Assembly (NCBI GenBank): GCA_021234155.1
Contig: JAJEKV010000086.1
Location: 3,833,461-3,897,460 of the forward strand
From: Isoetes taiwanensis
Lineage: Eukaryota > Streptophyta > Lycopodiopsida > Isoetales > Isoetaceae
Length of the DNA: 64,000 nucleotides
Direction of reading: 5' to 3'
Below the pieces are notes generated by a model. That model did not search any database. It worked only from the letters and a program-made list of their open reading frames with translations, and was not told the origin of the DNA. Positions 23,245-32,921 of the stretch are shown in pieces (position 1 is the first letter of the stretch; the number at the start of each line of letters is the position of its first letter). The position numbers were made by a program, and so were the translations under genes.

Positions 23245-24233
23245 ATCAAAAACTCAATATACAAGTATATTCATTACAAAATGTTCAATACATTTCACGT
23301 TTGTTTACAATATTCACACAATTTGACTATCCGAAAAGCGAGGTCACTCTTCTTGTTCACCAAAATATTTGTCGTCCATAGCTTTCATGATCGCCTTGCT
23401 CTCTCGGATCGGGTTCCGTGTGAGGCTCGGATAGTTCCTAATCACATCGGGACAAGAATGGCAAAGAGGGATTCCGCCAAGATGTGAGACCGCAATCCGA
23501 AGGACAACCACCTATCCGTCTCATATTCTTCGGTCGATATGGCTTTAGCAATGATTGTATTTTGCGCGTTATGATAGCACTTGTAGGCGGAGTCGCCTAT
23601 GATCAGGCGTGTTGTGTTTGCCATAGTCCTGGAATTGCTCATAAACCCCGTCCCAAAATTTTTTCACCATTATAGGCTTCCCCTTTGTGATGGCTGGATC
23701 GAGGTCCGACACATGCTCGACCCTTTCGCTTCCCCAAACGAACTTGAACTTCAAAACTGAAATGCCGAGAACACCAAGAACATTGACAATATTTTTCTTT
23801 GCCATACAAGACCATATGCCCACTTCAATCCCCGCTCAATGCACCATTCAATAATTTCCTTAGCTCTAGGCCTCGGATACACTATTTTATGCTCCGGATT
23901 AAATGGGGATCTGCGAGGTGTTAATCTCGGGGACGTCTTTATCGTGGTATCCTGTAGCTAATACTCCATTGACGTCAAATATTACAAGCTTGGCGGGACC
24001 AGCTGGATCCCACTTGGAGTTTGGCTCTGACCATATTTCCGGTTCATCGGGATCCAAATGCGGGATCATTATCTTTTGGGTCCTTTAAAGGGCCGTGGCG
24101 TGTCTTGCTCGATTGTCTTTGTGGAGTGCACTCTCCTCCTCGCGACGTGAACCGCCGGTATCCAATGACAATGATCCGGAGTCGTTGACATGGAACTCCC
24201 TGAAATGATGACATCTGTCAGAAAGGAAACGAG

Positions 24234-24317
24234 TTTTTCTCGACTTCATGAAATCGAGAATGAAAAGAAAAAAAGGTATTGAAAGGAACGAGTTTTCTCG
24301 ACTCGCTGATCGAGAAA
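24234..24317. repeat. Two TTTCTCGACT-palindromes inside an intron
   Basis: Copies at 24234-24260 and 24293-24317 lie between donor 24342 and acceptor 24200 of the minus-strand gene. They share the core of the copies at 23.1 and 26.1 kb but are less perfect. Confidence 0.75.
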
Positions 24318-26013
24318 CACCGATAGAGCAAAGTAAACTCACCTCAATCTCGATTCTCAAGAATGTGTTCGGCAAATCCTTGTCTAAACCTTCGACAATC
24401 ACGTCTACGTCAGCTTGGTCTCCCTCGTCCTCGTCGTCTTTACTGCTTCCATTTGTCTTCCTCCCCTTGAAATGCTCATGAAGCGTATCCGTGTATGACC
24501 GAATGGTTTCAACCATGTCCTTATTTCCAACCACGGATATAGGTTTCATTCCAAAATGAAAGATAGCCCCCGAGAACAACGAGGCCATTCATGTACCACT
24601 CGCATTTTATTTGATCTTCCTCGACCAGGCTGGTTATGAAGTACTTGATAACTCTTGGCCGGATAGGAATTCTATGTATAGGACCTGTCGCACCATCTTT
24701 GCTGACCTTGTCCATCGATGGAACATCCTCCATAAATCTGCCCCCCTTCCAGGGTTCCATCTGCTCTTGAGAGATCATGAACCCAGTCGAGATAATGATG
24801 CTCGCTAGACCACCACTTATCCGGTCTACACCGATCTTGAAATCAAAACCAAAACTATGTTGGCAAAGCTTGGTGCCTTGACAAGCCAAGTCTACACTCA
24901 TGATCAAGTTCGATATATGAGTACATGTGTTGGTGAAGTTAATATTAGCGCCCATTGGGAGACGGCGGTTGTCCGATTGCCCGGCATGCAAAAGACAAGG
25001 AAACCCGAAAGTATCCAGGTCGGTCATGTCCGACACGTCTTGTACCAGCTTGCTCTATGTCGGCTTTGTCATAAAAAGGGTGGGGTCTTCGTTCATATTG
25101 ATGACAAATAGTGCCACCTGGTCAGGTGCCAGTTCGGACCACCAAATCCTTGTGTCCCAAAGTTACCAGAAATGGGGAGCTATATCGTCGGCCTTAAATG
25201 GGACCACCCCGAATCAAAGCTTCCTCTTGAAATTGCCATAGCACGTTCAGGGAAAGGAAGGGTTTTGACGCTACGCTTCAACTTCCGTGTTGATGTAGGG
25301 TTGACATAGACGATTCAATTCCTTCATGTCTTCCTCATCAAGGGCAGCCTTTTCCTTGTAAAATCAAAGTCATGGTATTCATTAGATGCAGCGTTGCGAA
25401 CTTCCGTGATGCCTTCTTCTAACAACGACGTTTGTCGCATTAGGGCTGTGGCATAATCCTTTAGATCCCCGCATTTTAGAACTCCTAGTCTTCCTTAGCG
25501 ATTGTTCCATCCAAGATTACGCCTTGCCGGGTCAAAGCGTTTCTTTGTCGGTGAGGTCCAGTATCCTCTTCATGAACCGCTTGTCAAACAACTTGGGGTC
25601 CGGCACGGATGGAAATTCTCCATTCTTTGTCCTTGACTTGCCTCTTGTCCATTGAGCCCATATCTCGGTCCATTTCTCCCCCAGCCAGCCTCGGTGCTAA
25701 GAATGAGGTCATATTGGTCTGAGAGAGACTCCCCCCTTTCCTTGGTGTTCTCTTCTTCTTCTCCTCTTCTTCCTCTCCCTCATCATCTTCCTGTCCCTCC
25801 AGTGAGAACATATCTGCATAGTTTCTCAAAGGTCTTCCACTTATCCGAGGGAGCCCCCGTTCCTTTAGGGCCGAGGACAACCCAATGCTTTCCACTTTGT
25901 TGCCTAAGCGTGTATGATCTGGTCGAGGGATAAGGGCTGCATTCAGTCAATGCACCAATGTCGAGCATGAAAGCATCTACAAAAAACGCAATAAACGATG
26001 AAATAGTAGCCGG

Positions 26014-26164
26014 GGTTTTCGACTCGCGAAGTCGAAAAAGTCCCTGAACGCCTAATTTTCTTTTTACTTATTCGGGTTTCTCGACTTTCGCGAGTCGAGA
26101 AAGCTCTGCATCCTTTGATTTTCTGTGTTACCCTGGCTTTCTCGACTCGCGAGTCGAGAAACCC
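26014..26164. repeat. Three TTTCTCGACT-palindromes upstream of the first coding exon
   Basis: Copies at 26014-26040, 26075-26103 and 26136-26164. The last reads GGCTTTCTCGACTCGCGAGT and then completes the stem with CGAGAAACC. They sit between the TATA box and the 25980 splice acceptor. Confidence 0.8.
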
Positions 26165-26202
26165 CAGTGATAATCGGGAAAATGTTAGTGTGACGTTCCA
26201 AG

Positions 26203-26210
26203 TATTTATA
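26203..26210 (-). promoter_or_regulatory. TATA box for the minus-strand FCP1-like gene
   Basis: TATAAATA on the minus strand, within ACCGTATAAATACTTGG, about 230 nt upstream of the first coding exon. Upstream lie ACGT-core words (GACACGTCA at about 26230 and CCACGTGG at about 26403), which bind bZIP factors in plants. Confidence 0.4.
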
Positions 26211-26299
26211 CGGTATAAGTATAAATATGTTGACACGTCACCAGGGATACATACGCCACATGGGGTATGGGAACCTAGGTGGTTCACTTAAAAAGGATT

Positions 26300-27829
26300 A
26301 AATTAGCTATGCTAATTTAATTATTAACAATAATAACCTATAACTAAGGAACTAACATTTAAAAAAAACCATAATTAAGTTAATTATGGTTTGGGAAGGC
26401 GCCACGTGGCCACCCTCGATTGGTTAGCATGATAATGCTAATTGGGGTCAATAGGGTGGATCGCCACCCCCATATCAGCCACAACTCACCTTGAGCAGTG
26501 GAGCGCCACCTTTGTGACCAGAGCTGAGCGCCACCTTGAGCAATTGGACGCCACCCTTCTTACACAAGCTGAACACCCAGACCAAGAAGATGGAGATCCC
26601 CAACGACAATGGGTGAAATAAAACACAGGTGGGTGGCTAGTGTAGTTGTGAATTCTAGGATAAGCGCCCCTGTGGGCACCTGCTTGGGTTGCTGGTCTAT
26701 TCTCTCTGTGTTTACTCGTAGGAACTAACCCTTGATTGTAAAGGTAGGTTCTCTATATATTTCGATTCTGGTTTTGCTTGTAATGGATGGACTGGTGGTT
26801 GTTAGCCTAGTGTTACTCTGGAAATGGGGAATTAAGGGGGGGTAGAGACCTCAGAGGCTATTTATTGTAGTATGCTCCTAGATAGAGCCCTGTATTATCC
26901 CAATTAAATGCGGCTGTGCACAAGAGCCCACCGTCATGAATGCTATGGTACTGGCTTAGCACCGGACAAGGAACACAAAGTGGTGAAGTGGAGGTGGGGT
27001 CTTGCACGAACATAAAAGGCTCACAGGACTCCTATAGCGAAGCTAGACCCGATAGCCGGTCCACGTAGGGGCGGGTATGGGTCCGACACTCCCTGGGTGG
27101 GAAGGTGTGACCCGTATGGGGCACCTTTGCGCTTTGAGTAGATTTAGGGCGAGTAAGTTCGGGCGGATCTTGGGGTCGCCGATGCGCACGTATTCTCTAG
27201 CTTCGCCCATGGAGCCACTTGTGATTCCTGAAGGGCACGCTTCCCCACCTCGCCTCATCGGACCGGGACTTCATGAACCCCGGAGTAGGCTCGCTAGGTG
27301 ATGCCTCGAGCCTAACGCCTCTCGGGAAGGCTATAGCGACGCCATAAGCGTGAATTGACCCATCCGCAAAGTGTGCAATGGGGGGCGGATGGAGTGGACA
27401 ACCCTAGCCAATGTTCTATGCCAGCCAACGCCATGTCAAGATTAAATGCCACGATCTCTTGAGGCCTAGCCGTCGGTCGATCCTCACTGGAGTCTGAACC
27501 GGGTAGAACCATGGGTTTGGGGTGTTTTCTTAGGTTTAGATGCATATTCTTTGCCGTTGGTATTTGGATGGATATGCCACCCTTCGAGGTGGTTATTTAT
27601 ATGTGATTTATGCTGTGTGCTAACCCTTGTATTCACGCTTCCGCGACGTAGGAGCCCCATTGAAGGCGTGGGCCGAATGACCCCTTCGTGTCCTTCTTTC
27701 GGGCATCATATTATAGATGGCCCGGAATAGACGGAGGGCCCTGCTCATGGCGAGTTGGTCGCCATGGGAGGGGAAAGTCCCGCATGTATATCGTCCAGGG
27801 TCGATATATGTCGTTGAGGCGTCACGCGA
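26300..27829 (+). mobile_element. 5' LTR region of an LTR retrotransposon
   Basis: The right edge is set by the primer site at 27830; GTCA at 27821-27824 could be the LTR end with a 5-nt spacer. A TATA-like CTCTATATATTTCG lies at about 26750. The region is long (up to about 1.5 kb) and GC-rich towards its 3' side. The left end is not resolved, and no matching 3' LTR is in the window. It contains ACCATAATTAAGTTAATTATGGT (an inverted repeat near 26368) followed by a GCCACGTGGC palindrome. Confidence 0.5.
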
Positions 27830-27842
27830 TGGTATCAGAGCC
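27830..27842 (+). promoter_or_regulatory. Primer binding site complementary to tRNA-iMet
   Basis: TGGTATCAGAGCC is the complement of the 3' end of plant initiator tRNA-Met, the standard primer site of plant Copia and many Gypsy elements. Just after it, GATTTCG-GTTACT-CGAAATC (27847-27866) can form a 7-bp stem, possibly a leader or packaging hairpin. Confidence 0.8.
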
Positions 27843-28464
27843 GTGATTTCGGTTACTCGAAATCATAGCACTGACCAAGCCCTAACTCGTTAGTTCGGTA
27901 GTTAGGAGGGAGTTAAAGCGAGTGTGATTGTTTAGCTCTTTGATGTTTGGTTTTGTGCTAGGTTGATATAGTAAATTGTAAGTCTTTAGGAAGTTTAGGG
28001 CGACTGGATGACTCAAGTTGGAAAGTGCCATAACTTTCCTCAGGCAGCTCGGAATCGGAAAAGTTTTGTTTCATTGCGTCGGGGACCCTTGAATTAGTCT
28101 AGGACACTGCCAGGTGAGCGAGAAGTGGTGATCAGAGGGGCCGAAATTTAAAATAGGCGCACTTGGGTAAATAAGGGTTTATTTTGCGATTTTAAGGGCC
28201 AAAATACCCAAGTCCGCCGGTTTGACCAGGCGTTGACCATTTAAAAAAAAAAAAAAAAAAAAATTAATTAACGAGGCGAAATTTAACCACGGACGTTTTT
28301 AGGGTTTTGGCTCACCTACTCCTTTTAGGGTTCCGCCTCCTCACCCGACCGCCAAGCGCCATAGCCGCCGTATTTGTCCGTACCAGTTTGACCAACCCTT
28401 TTTGGAGCGCCCTAGCTGCCTGACTTCCAGTCTCACGGCACCTGCCCCGCTACATTGAGAAGAG

Positions 28465-29279
28465 ATGGCGAGAACCAAGGGCACTAAGAGCTTCTCAAGC
28501 TGTGATGTTGTCCAGCTCTTCTGTTTGCTTGGGGACTACATCGGAGATACAGAAGAAGGGCCAGAGAAGACTGAACTCCTCCTAGATCAACTAGTGTTAC
28601 GATTCATGGAGGGGGATCGGATACCATACCCGGTTTTCCATTTGACAGAACGGTTCTTGCTAAAGCTCAACGCTGAAGGGATGACTTATACCTTGGTGGA
28701 GCAGGAGGACCAAACCCTAACCTTAGTTAAATACTACCACGGATATGGCCCCGAATCTTGCCGCCGGAGCCGAGGCTCGAGAGTTGCCCGACACAATGGC
28801 CATGGCCCACGAGGAAGATCTTAGGGAGGCAGCTCGTGCGCGACCCGGCTACAAGGGGTCATGAGTATCGATATTTGGGGCCGGGGTAGAGCCATAAGGG
28901 GCCACGGTTTGTAATACCACCATACTACTACGATGAGGATGCCCAGTTCTTTATCTGGGAAGATGTTAACCCCTCGTTTCCTGAGGAAGAACTGATGGAT
29001 GTGGAACTTGACATGGCGGCCCGACCGGACCGATATCTTGCAGAGATCCGACGACGGACGGCCGTACGCTTGTTAAGGGAGCAGCACGCCGAAAGCGGCT
29101 CTGAAGCTCGGATACTAGTAGCCCGAGACGGATACCGGGTTAGGAGCCCCAACCGCTTTACCCGGCGGAAGAAAGACCACCAGCCCAACTTCGCTGGGGT
29201 CACAATACAAGACCCATTTCGAGGCGGGTGGGTGGGGTTGCAAAAGAAGGGAGGGATACCGAAGGGACACCTTAGTTGA
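28465..29279 (+). pseudogene. gag-like frames of the LTR retrotransposon
   Basis: The first frame starts with ATG at 28465 (GAGAAGAGATGGCG), 620 nt after the primer site, where gag is expected. It encodes 119 residues, beginning MARTKGTKSFSSCDVVQLFC. Near 28824-28920 the frame changes. From about 28922 a second frame continues (YYDEDAQFFIWEDVNPSFPE), with an Arg-rich part (RRRTAVRLLREQ), to 29279. No zinc knuckle, protease or reverse transcriptase is seen. The element is cut at 29429 by a CACTA end. A full-length domain match could not be made; position and order are the main evidence. Confidence 0.4.
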
Positions 29280-29428
29280 GCGAAGAGCGGGCATCCGACC
29301 CGCGGGAGGGAAGAGACTTCCTCTTGTTCCCCCTCCTCGGCCAGGAAGCCCAGAGTTTAGACGCGGGACGGTGGCCACTGGAAAATCCCACTTAATGTCC
29401 AAGTCTGGGAGCTTCTCATTAGGGAAGT

Positions 29429-29450
29429 CACTACAAGGGATGCGTCGGCG
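29429..29450 (+). mobile_element. Left terminal inverted repeat of a CACTA element
   Basis: CACTACAAGGGATGCGTCGG starts directly after AGT, a possible 3-bp target site. It leads straight into subterminal repeats and lies upstream of a TNP2-type transposase in the same orientation, as in En/Spm elements. The matching right end (ending CTTGTAGTG) was not found in the window. Confidence 0.7.
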
Positions 29451-29885
29451 TCTAGCGGCGTGGCGTCGCCGATGAGCAGCAGACTTATGCGTCGTTGTCG
29501 GTAACATAAAATCGTTCAGCGGCAACGGCGTCGTTGCCAGTCGTTCAACGGCGGTCATCAGCCGGCGTGTCCGGTTTGCTGCTGCGTGGCATAGATACTG
29601 CTTTGCCAGGCTGGCGGGCGCGCGTGTCAAACCACGTCGGCGTCCGCGTCGTTCAAGGCGTTTCCACAGTGCCCGGCGTCGGCGCCAGCGTCATGCGTGG
29701 AAATGGCGATTGCAAAATTTGGCGGCCTAGCGTGTCAAGGCAGCGCCCGGCAATACCCGTCGTTAAGCGGCGTTACTGCTGGCCCGGCGTGTCAAATGCA
29801 CTGCGTGGCATGGTCTTTGCCAAGGCGGCTGCCTGCGTGTCCAAACCGCGTCGAGACTTTAAACGTCGTTTAACGGCGTCCACCT
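29443..29885. repeat. CACTA subterminal repeats (GCGTCGTTNAACGGCGTC family), left end
   Basis: Many direct and inverted copies of words such as GGCGTCGTT, CGTTAAGCGGCGT, CGTTCAACGGCG and GCGTGTCAA occur here. Related clusters are at 30470-30655, 37150-37250, 45512-45620 and 59265-59360. In En/Spm elements such motifs are the binding sites of the element's regulatory protein. Confidence 0.8.
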
Positions 29886-29916
29886 GAAGGAATTTTTTTT
29901 TTTTTTGCCAAATAAA

Positions 29917-29942
29917 AACCCTAACCTAACCCTAACCCTACA
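29917..29942 (+). repeat. Short telomere-like CCCTAA tract
   Basis: AAACCCTAACCTAACCCTAACCCTA: about four units with one imperfect. Too short to be telomeric; it lies inside the transposon leader. Confidence 0.7.
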
Positions 29943-30325
29943 TCCACGTTATAAGTGGATCCATCGATAAGCTAATTTATTTTATTCCTATTTTTTGAGT
30001 GTTCTTCCCTATCTTGCTATAATGGTCCCAAGGTTGAAGACCACCTTCCAGCGCGATATGTTCCTTCTAGCGGTAATCCTCCTCCTCCAAGGGAAGACAA
30101 CTCCAGCAACCCCCCGCTCCTCCCGAGAACCCTCCCTTCACCATCGTGGCAAAGATGAGTGAAAAGGAGCTTCGATTGCACTAACATCCGGCGTTCCATG
30201 CGGGAACGATGTAGTAGAATGGCTCACCGAGCCAAACAAAAGAGAAAACGACATTAATGGTGCGGATAATGATGCAAATGGTTGCATCAAACCCATCCGC
30301 GCCCTCGGGATGGACATAAGTAATG

Positions 30326-30436
30326 TATAAGCTTTTTTATGAATGGAAACAATAAGTTTTTATCTATTTGTGTTGTCGTTGTATAAGCTTATTTTATGAA
30401 TGGGAACAATCGGTATTTTTATTTATTTGTGTTATT
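30326..30436. repeat. Two tandem copies of a 55-60-bp AT-rich repeat
   Basis: Both copies start GTATAAGCTT, continue TTTTATGAATGG(A/G)AACAAT and end TATTTGTGTT. Confidence 0.8.
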
Positions 30437-30469
30437 TGTATTGTATGTTGTTTACATTATGTTAAACAA

Positions 30470-30655
30470 TCACGGTTGGTCGTTTAACGGCGTTATGATC
30501 ATTTGGCGTCGTTAAGCGGCGTCATGATCATCGGCGTGGCATATGAGGGGCATCGAGGCGGCGCAAAGCGATGTGGCATGCCTAGGTGTCGGTCGGCGTC
30601 GGCTTGGCGTCGTTAAGCGGCGTCCACGGGCGTCGATAAGCGGCGTCACATATGG
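30470..30655. repeat. CACTA subterminal repeats, second cluster
   Basis: Contains CGTTTAACGGCGTTATG, GGCGTCGTTAAGCGGCGTCATG, GGCGTCGTTAAGCGGCGTCC and GTCGATAAGCGGCGTC in quick succession. Confidence 0.8.
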
Positions 30656-30814
30656 CGGAACCCGGCGGGGTTATTTACTTGTTATTTTCACTTTCGTTTG
30701 TTTGGATTTTTTTCCCGTGGGTCTTCATAAAGGTAAGATCTACGCTTTAATCTTTGTGTTAGAGTTAAACACCTCCAAATGCTAATAGATTAGAAAAGTA
30801 TGTTAAAAACTTGA

Positions 30815-31025
30815 GGGATGCATGATCAAGGTACTGGTCGGTTCCATCCCGAATGGAGAAGACTAAATGTATCGGGTTTATGCACCTCGAGCGAAGTTTC
30901 AATCTTCATAGATTACAAAAGATTTGAAAGGTTGCGTGAATATAAGGTCTTGGTCGACTCCATTTCAAATGGAGAGGACTAGATGTATCGGGTTCAGGCA
31001 CCCTTCAATCAAATGCTTTTTAAAT
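30815..31025. repeat. Two copies of a ~120-bp repeat shared with the 60-kb element
   Basis: Copies around 30829 and 30948 share CT(T)GGTCG.(C/T)TCCAT...AATGGAGA.GACTA.ATGT and (T)CGGGTT. The same core, GGTCGGCTCCGCCTTGAGTG and then GAGAAGACTAGGTGT, forms the three tandem units at 60.4-60.75 kb. Confidence 0.7.
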
Positions 31026-31154
31026 ATCATAAGCGTTGTATGAATCAATCTTAAGAATAAACATTTGATAAAATCATGAAAAAACATGGATATTTATAAT
31101 TATTATATTATTACATGGTTTTTATTAATATTTTTATTGTTTACTAGAAAAACA

Positions 31155-31560
31155 ACATGGACTAACGTCGTCGAGGAATTTGAACGTAAAGTGAGAAGAA
31201 AAGCTTTGAGAAAGTTACATGGCGACTTGCGCCAAGAATGTTACCCCAACAATTGCCACAAATAGTCCAATTAGACCCGTGGACCTAGTCTTCCTAGAGG
31301 TCAGGTGGTGTGCATGAAATGAATGCCCGCCGATGTATGTACCATAAACATGTTTGAATGATTAGTTAACTTTATATCTTGATGTTATTTTTTTTTTTTT
31401 GCAGTTGTACTTGTGAGGCGGTTATATTGCAATTGTTCGATGTGCAAAGGACAAATAAAGCGGATGAGAAAAGGCATCCTCGACCATGTTGAGAAATATG
31501 GTGAATGCGGACAAATCCGGTGCTCTGGGCGCACATGTAGGGGTATTCCAGCGAGGGTAT
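31155..31560 (+). pseudogene. N-terminal transposase-associated exons of the CACTA element
   Basis: An open stretch at about 31159-31266 reads TNVVEEFERKVRRKALRKL and onward to a stop. After a T-rich acceptor (GCAG at 31401-31404), an exon runs to a possible donor at AGG|GTATAA (31557). It includes LYCNCSMCKGQIKRMRKGI and a later CGQIRCSGRTCRG. Paired Cys residues before a conserved H-x-x-x-x-G helix (ILDHVEKYG) resemble the zinc-binding transposase-associated domain that precedes TNP2. The resemblance is partial. Confidence 0.35.
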
Positions 31561-32700
31561 AATACGAATCTTATGAGCGATAATCAACTACTTTCATGTA
31601 CTTGAATCGATGTCTTAACTTAGTTTTGCTTGTATTTTGTTAGGAAGAAATTGAGAATGAAGTGAGCTCGGCGGTATATAGATTTTGGGGTTATGTTGTC
31701 ATTGGAAGTAGATGATGTTGATACTATGAATGGTTCATAGAAAACCCTACAAAAAGAAAGCCATCAACTTCCTCAAAGGTATCCCATTACGTGATAGAAC
31801 TTCTCGTCGTGCAATGGCCGTTGCCAGATTGGAGGGAATGACAATGTTCATCAAAATTGGAATGTACTAGATCATGTCGAAGAAAATAATCTTCCACCTT
31901 CACTAGTCCATTTGGTCCGACCCTTCTACGATAAAGATGGTAAGAAATTCAATGCATGGCCTAGAGGCAAACCAATTATTTATGGGGAGCAATTTACATA
32001 TTGGGGTAGGCAGTACATGATTAAAAATAGTCGGGTCCCGGTGCTGGCCTGGGATTATATATTATGACTAGTGTGAAAGTCAAAAGATGAGTACATTTGT
32101 TCCTTTAATGCCATATGTAGGTCACGAATATAACTTCGGACACTTGGCATAAATTGAGTAAGCATCGATTGCGCATGCTCATCTATGGCCTAAATTCAAA
32201 TGCTGAACAATATCAAAGCCGGTGACTCTTAAACTTCACATATATTGATGAGTGCGTCCTCGGTTGCATGGAAACCTTCTTTTATTAATAGCTCTATCGA
32301 GAATCTGAAGCTACCAATTGTGAATTTGTTCGAGGCAAACAAAGACCAAGAAGATTTTTTAGCCGTAAAATTGGCGGAGATATATCATGGTTTATGCTAT
32401 AAAAACTTTGTGTATTGGTGATGAATTGTTCATTGAATATGAATCGGTGAATAATCTGGGAGGTCCTTTGATGATGTACTCAAATTACTCATATAATTTT
32501 TGTCGGAATGCACCATTTTTCTTCTTCTTCTTGAATTCTTCTTCTTCTTCTCTTTGGAATGAGATTGCACATATTGAAGATAAATGTGTATTATATCTTC
32601 AATATATGCTTTGATTATGACATAAAATTTTATATTTTCGTTCGTTATTAAATGCTTAAAATTTAACAAACACGGGCTCTCAATGTATGTATCAATCAAC
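31561..32700 (+). other. Broken coding-like DNA, possibly captured sequence
   Basis: Islands of open frame are separated by stops. One near 31900-32040 contains LVRPFYDKDGKKFNAWPRGK. One near 32295-32395 reads NLKLPIVNLFEANKDQEDF. At 32387 a frame reads MVYAIKTLCIGDELFIEY, reminiscent of the C-terminal A(L/I)xxIxxGEELxxxY motif of SET-domain proteins, but too short to prove this. A TTC-rich stretch follows at 32515-32556. Confidence 0.25.
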
Positions 32701-32921
32701 GCATATATTTTCGTTTAATCGGCGTGCGCAGGGTAGGCAAGTGGATATGAGACCACATCAAAGCGTCTTGGGTGGCGACATCAAAAGTCATTGCGGATAG
32801 CGAAATTAGAATACATTGAAGCGATTATGGGTACAAACATGGGCACAACGTAATGAAAGTACAATGATGAAGATGAGCGAGGGAATCACGATGATGAAGA
32901 TGGCGACAATGCCCCTATGGG

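Larger units (their letters stand above)
23340..26175 (-). pseudogene. Frameshifted gene with a 3' FCP1-like (HAD superfamily) domain
   Basis: A TATA box at 26203-26210 precedes it. An acceptor (TTTTTTGTAG) near 25980 is followed at once by ATGCTTTCATGCTCG, so intron one holds three palindromes. Exons then run to a donor ATTGAG|GTGAGT at 24343. The next acceptor, ATTTCAG at 24200, is out of phase with it. The 3' exon has KLVIFDVNGVLATGYHDKDV (HAD motif I as D-x-N-G), then RPRAKEIIEWCIERGLK, VGIWSCMAKKNIV (motif II Ser) and GKPIMVKKFWDGVYEQF (motif III Lys), ending with NT and, one frame over, LIIGDSAYK (motif IV). These are in the FCP1/NIF order, but in at least three frames plus one internal TAA. 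FCP1-type proteins dephosphorylate proteins such as RNA polymerase II; the second motif-I Asp is Asn here, so catalysis is doubtful. The upstream part has an acidic EEEEEKKK linker and no recognised domain. Host gene or captured cargo remains open. Confidence 0.55.

Noticed and set aside
29917-29942. Telomere repeat
   Set aside because: Only about four imperfect CCCTAA units inside a transposon leader; no array and no chromosome-end context.
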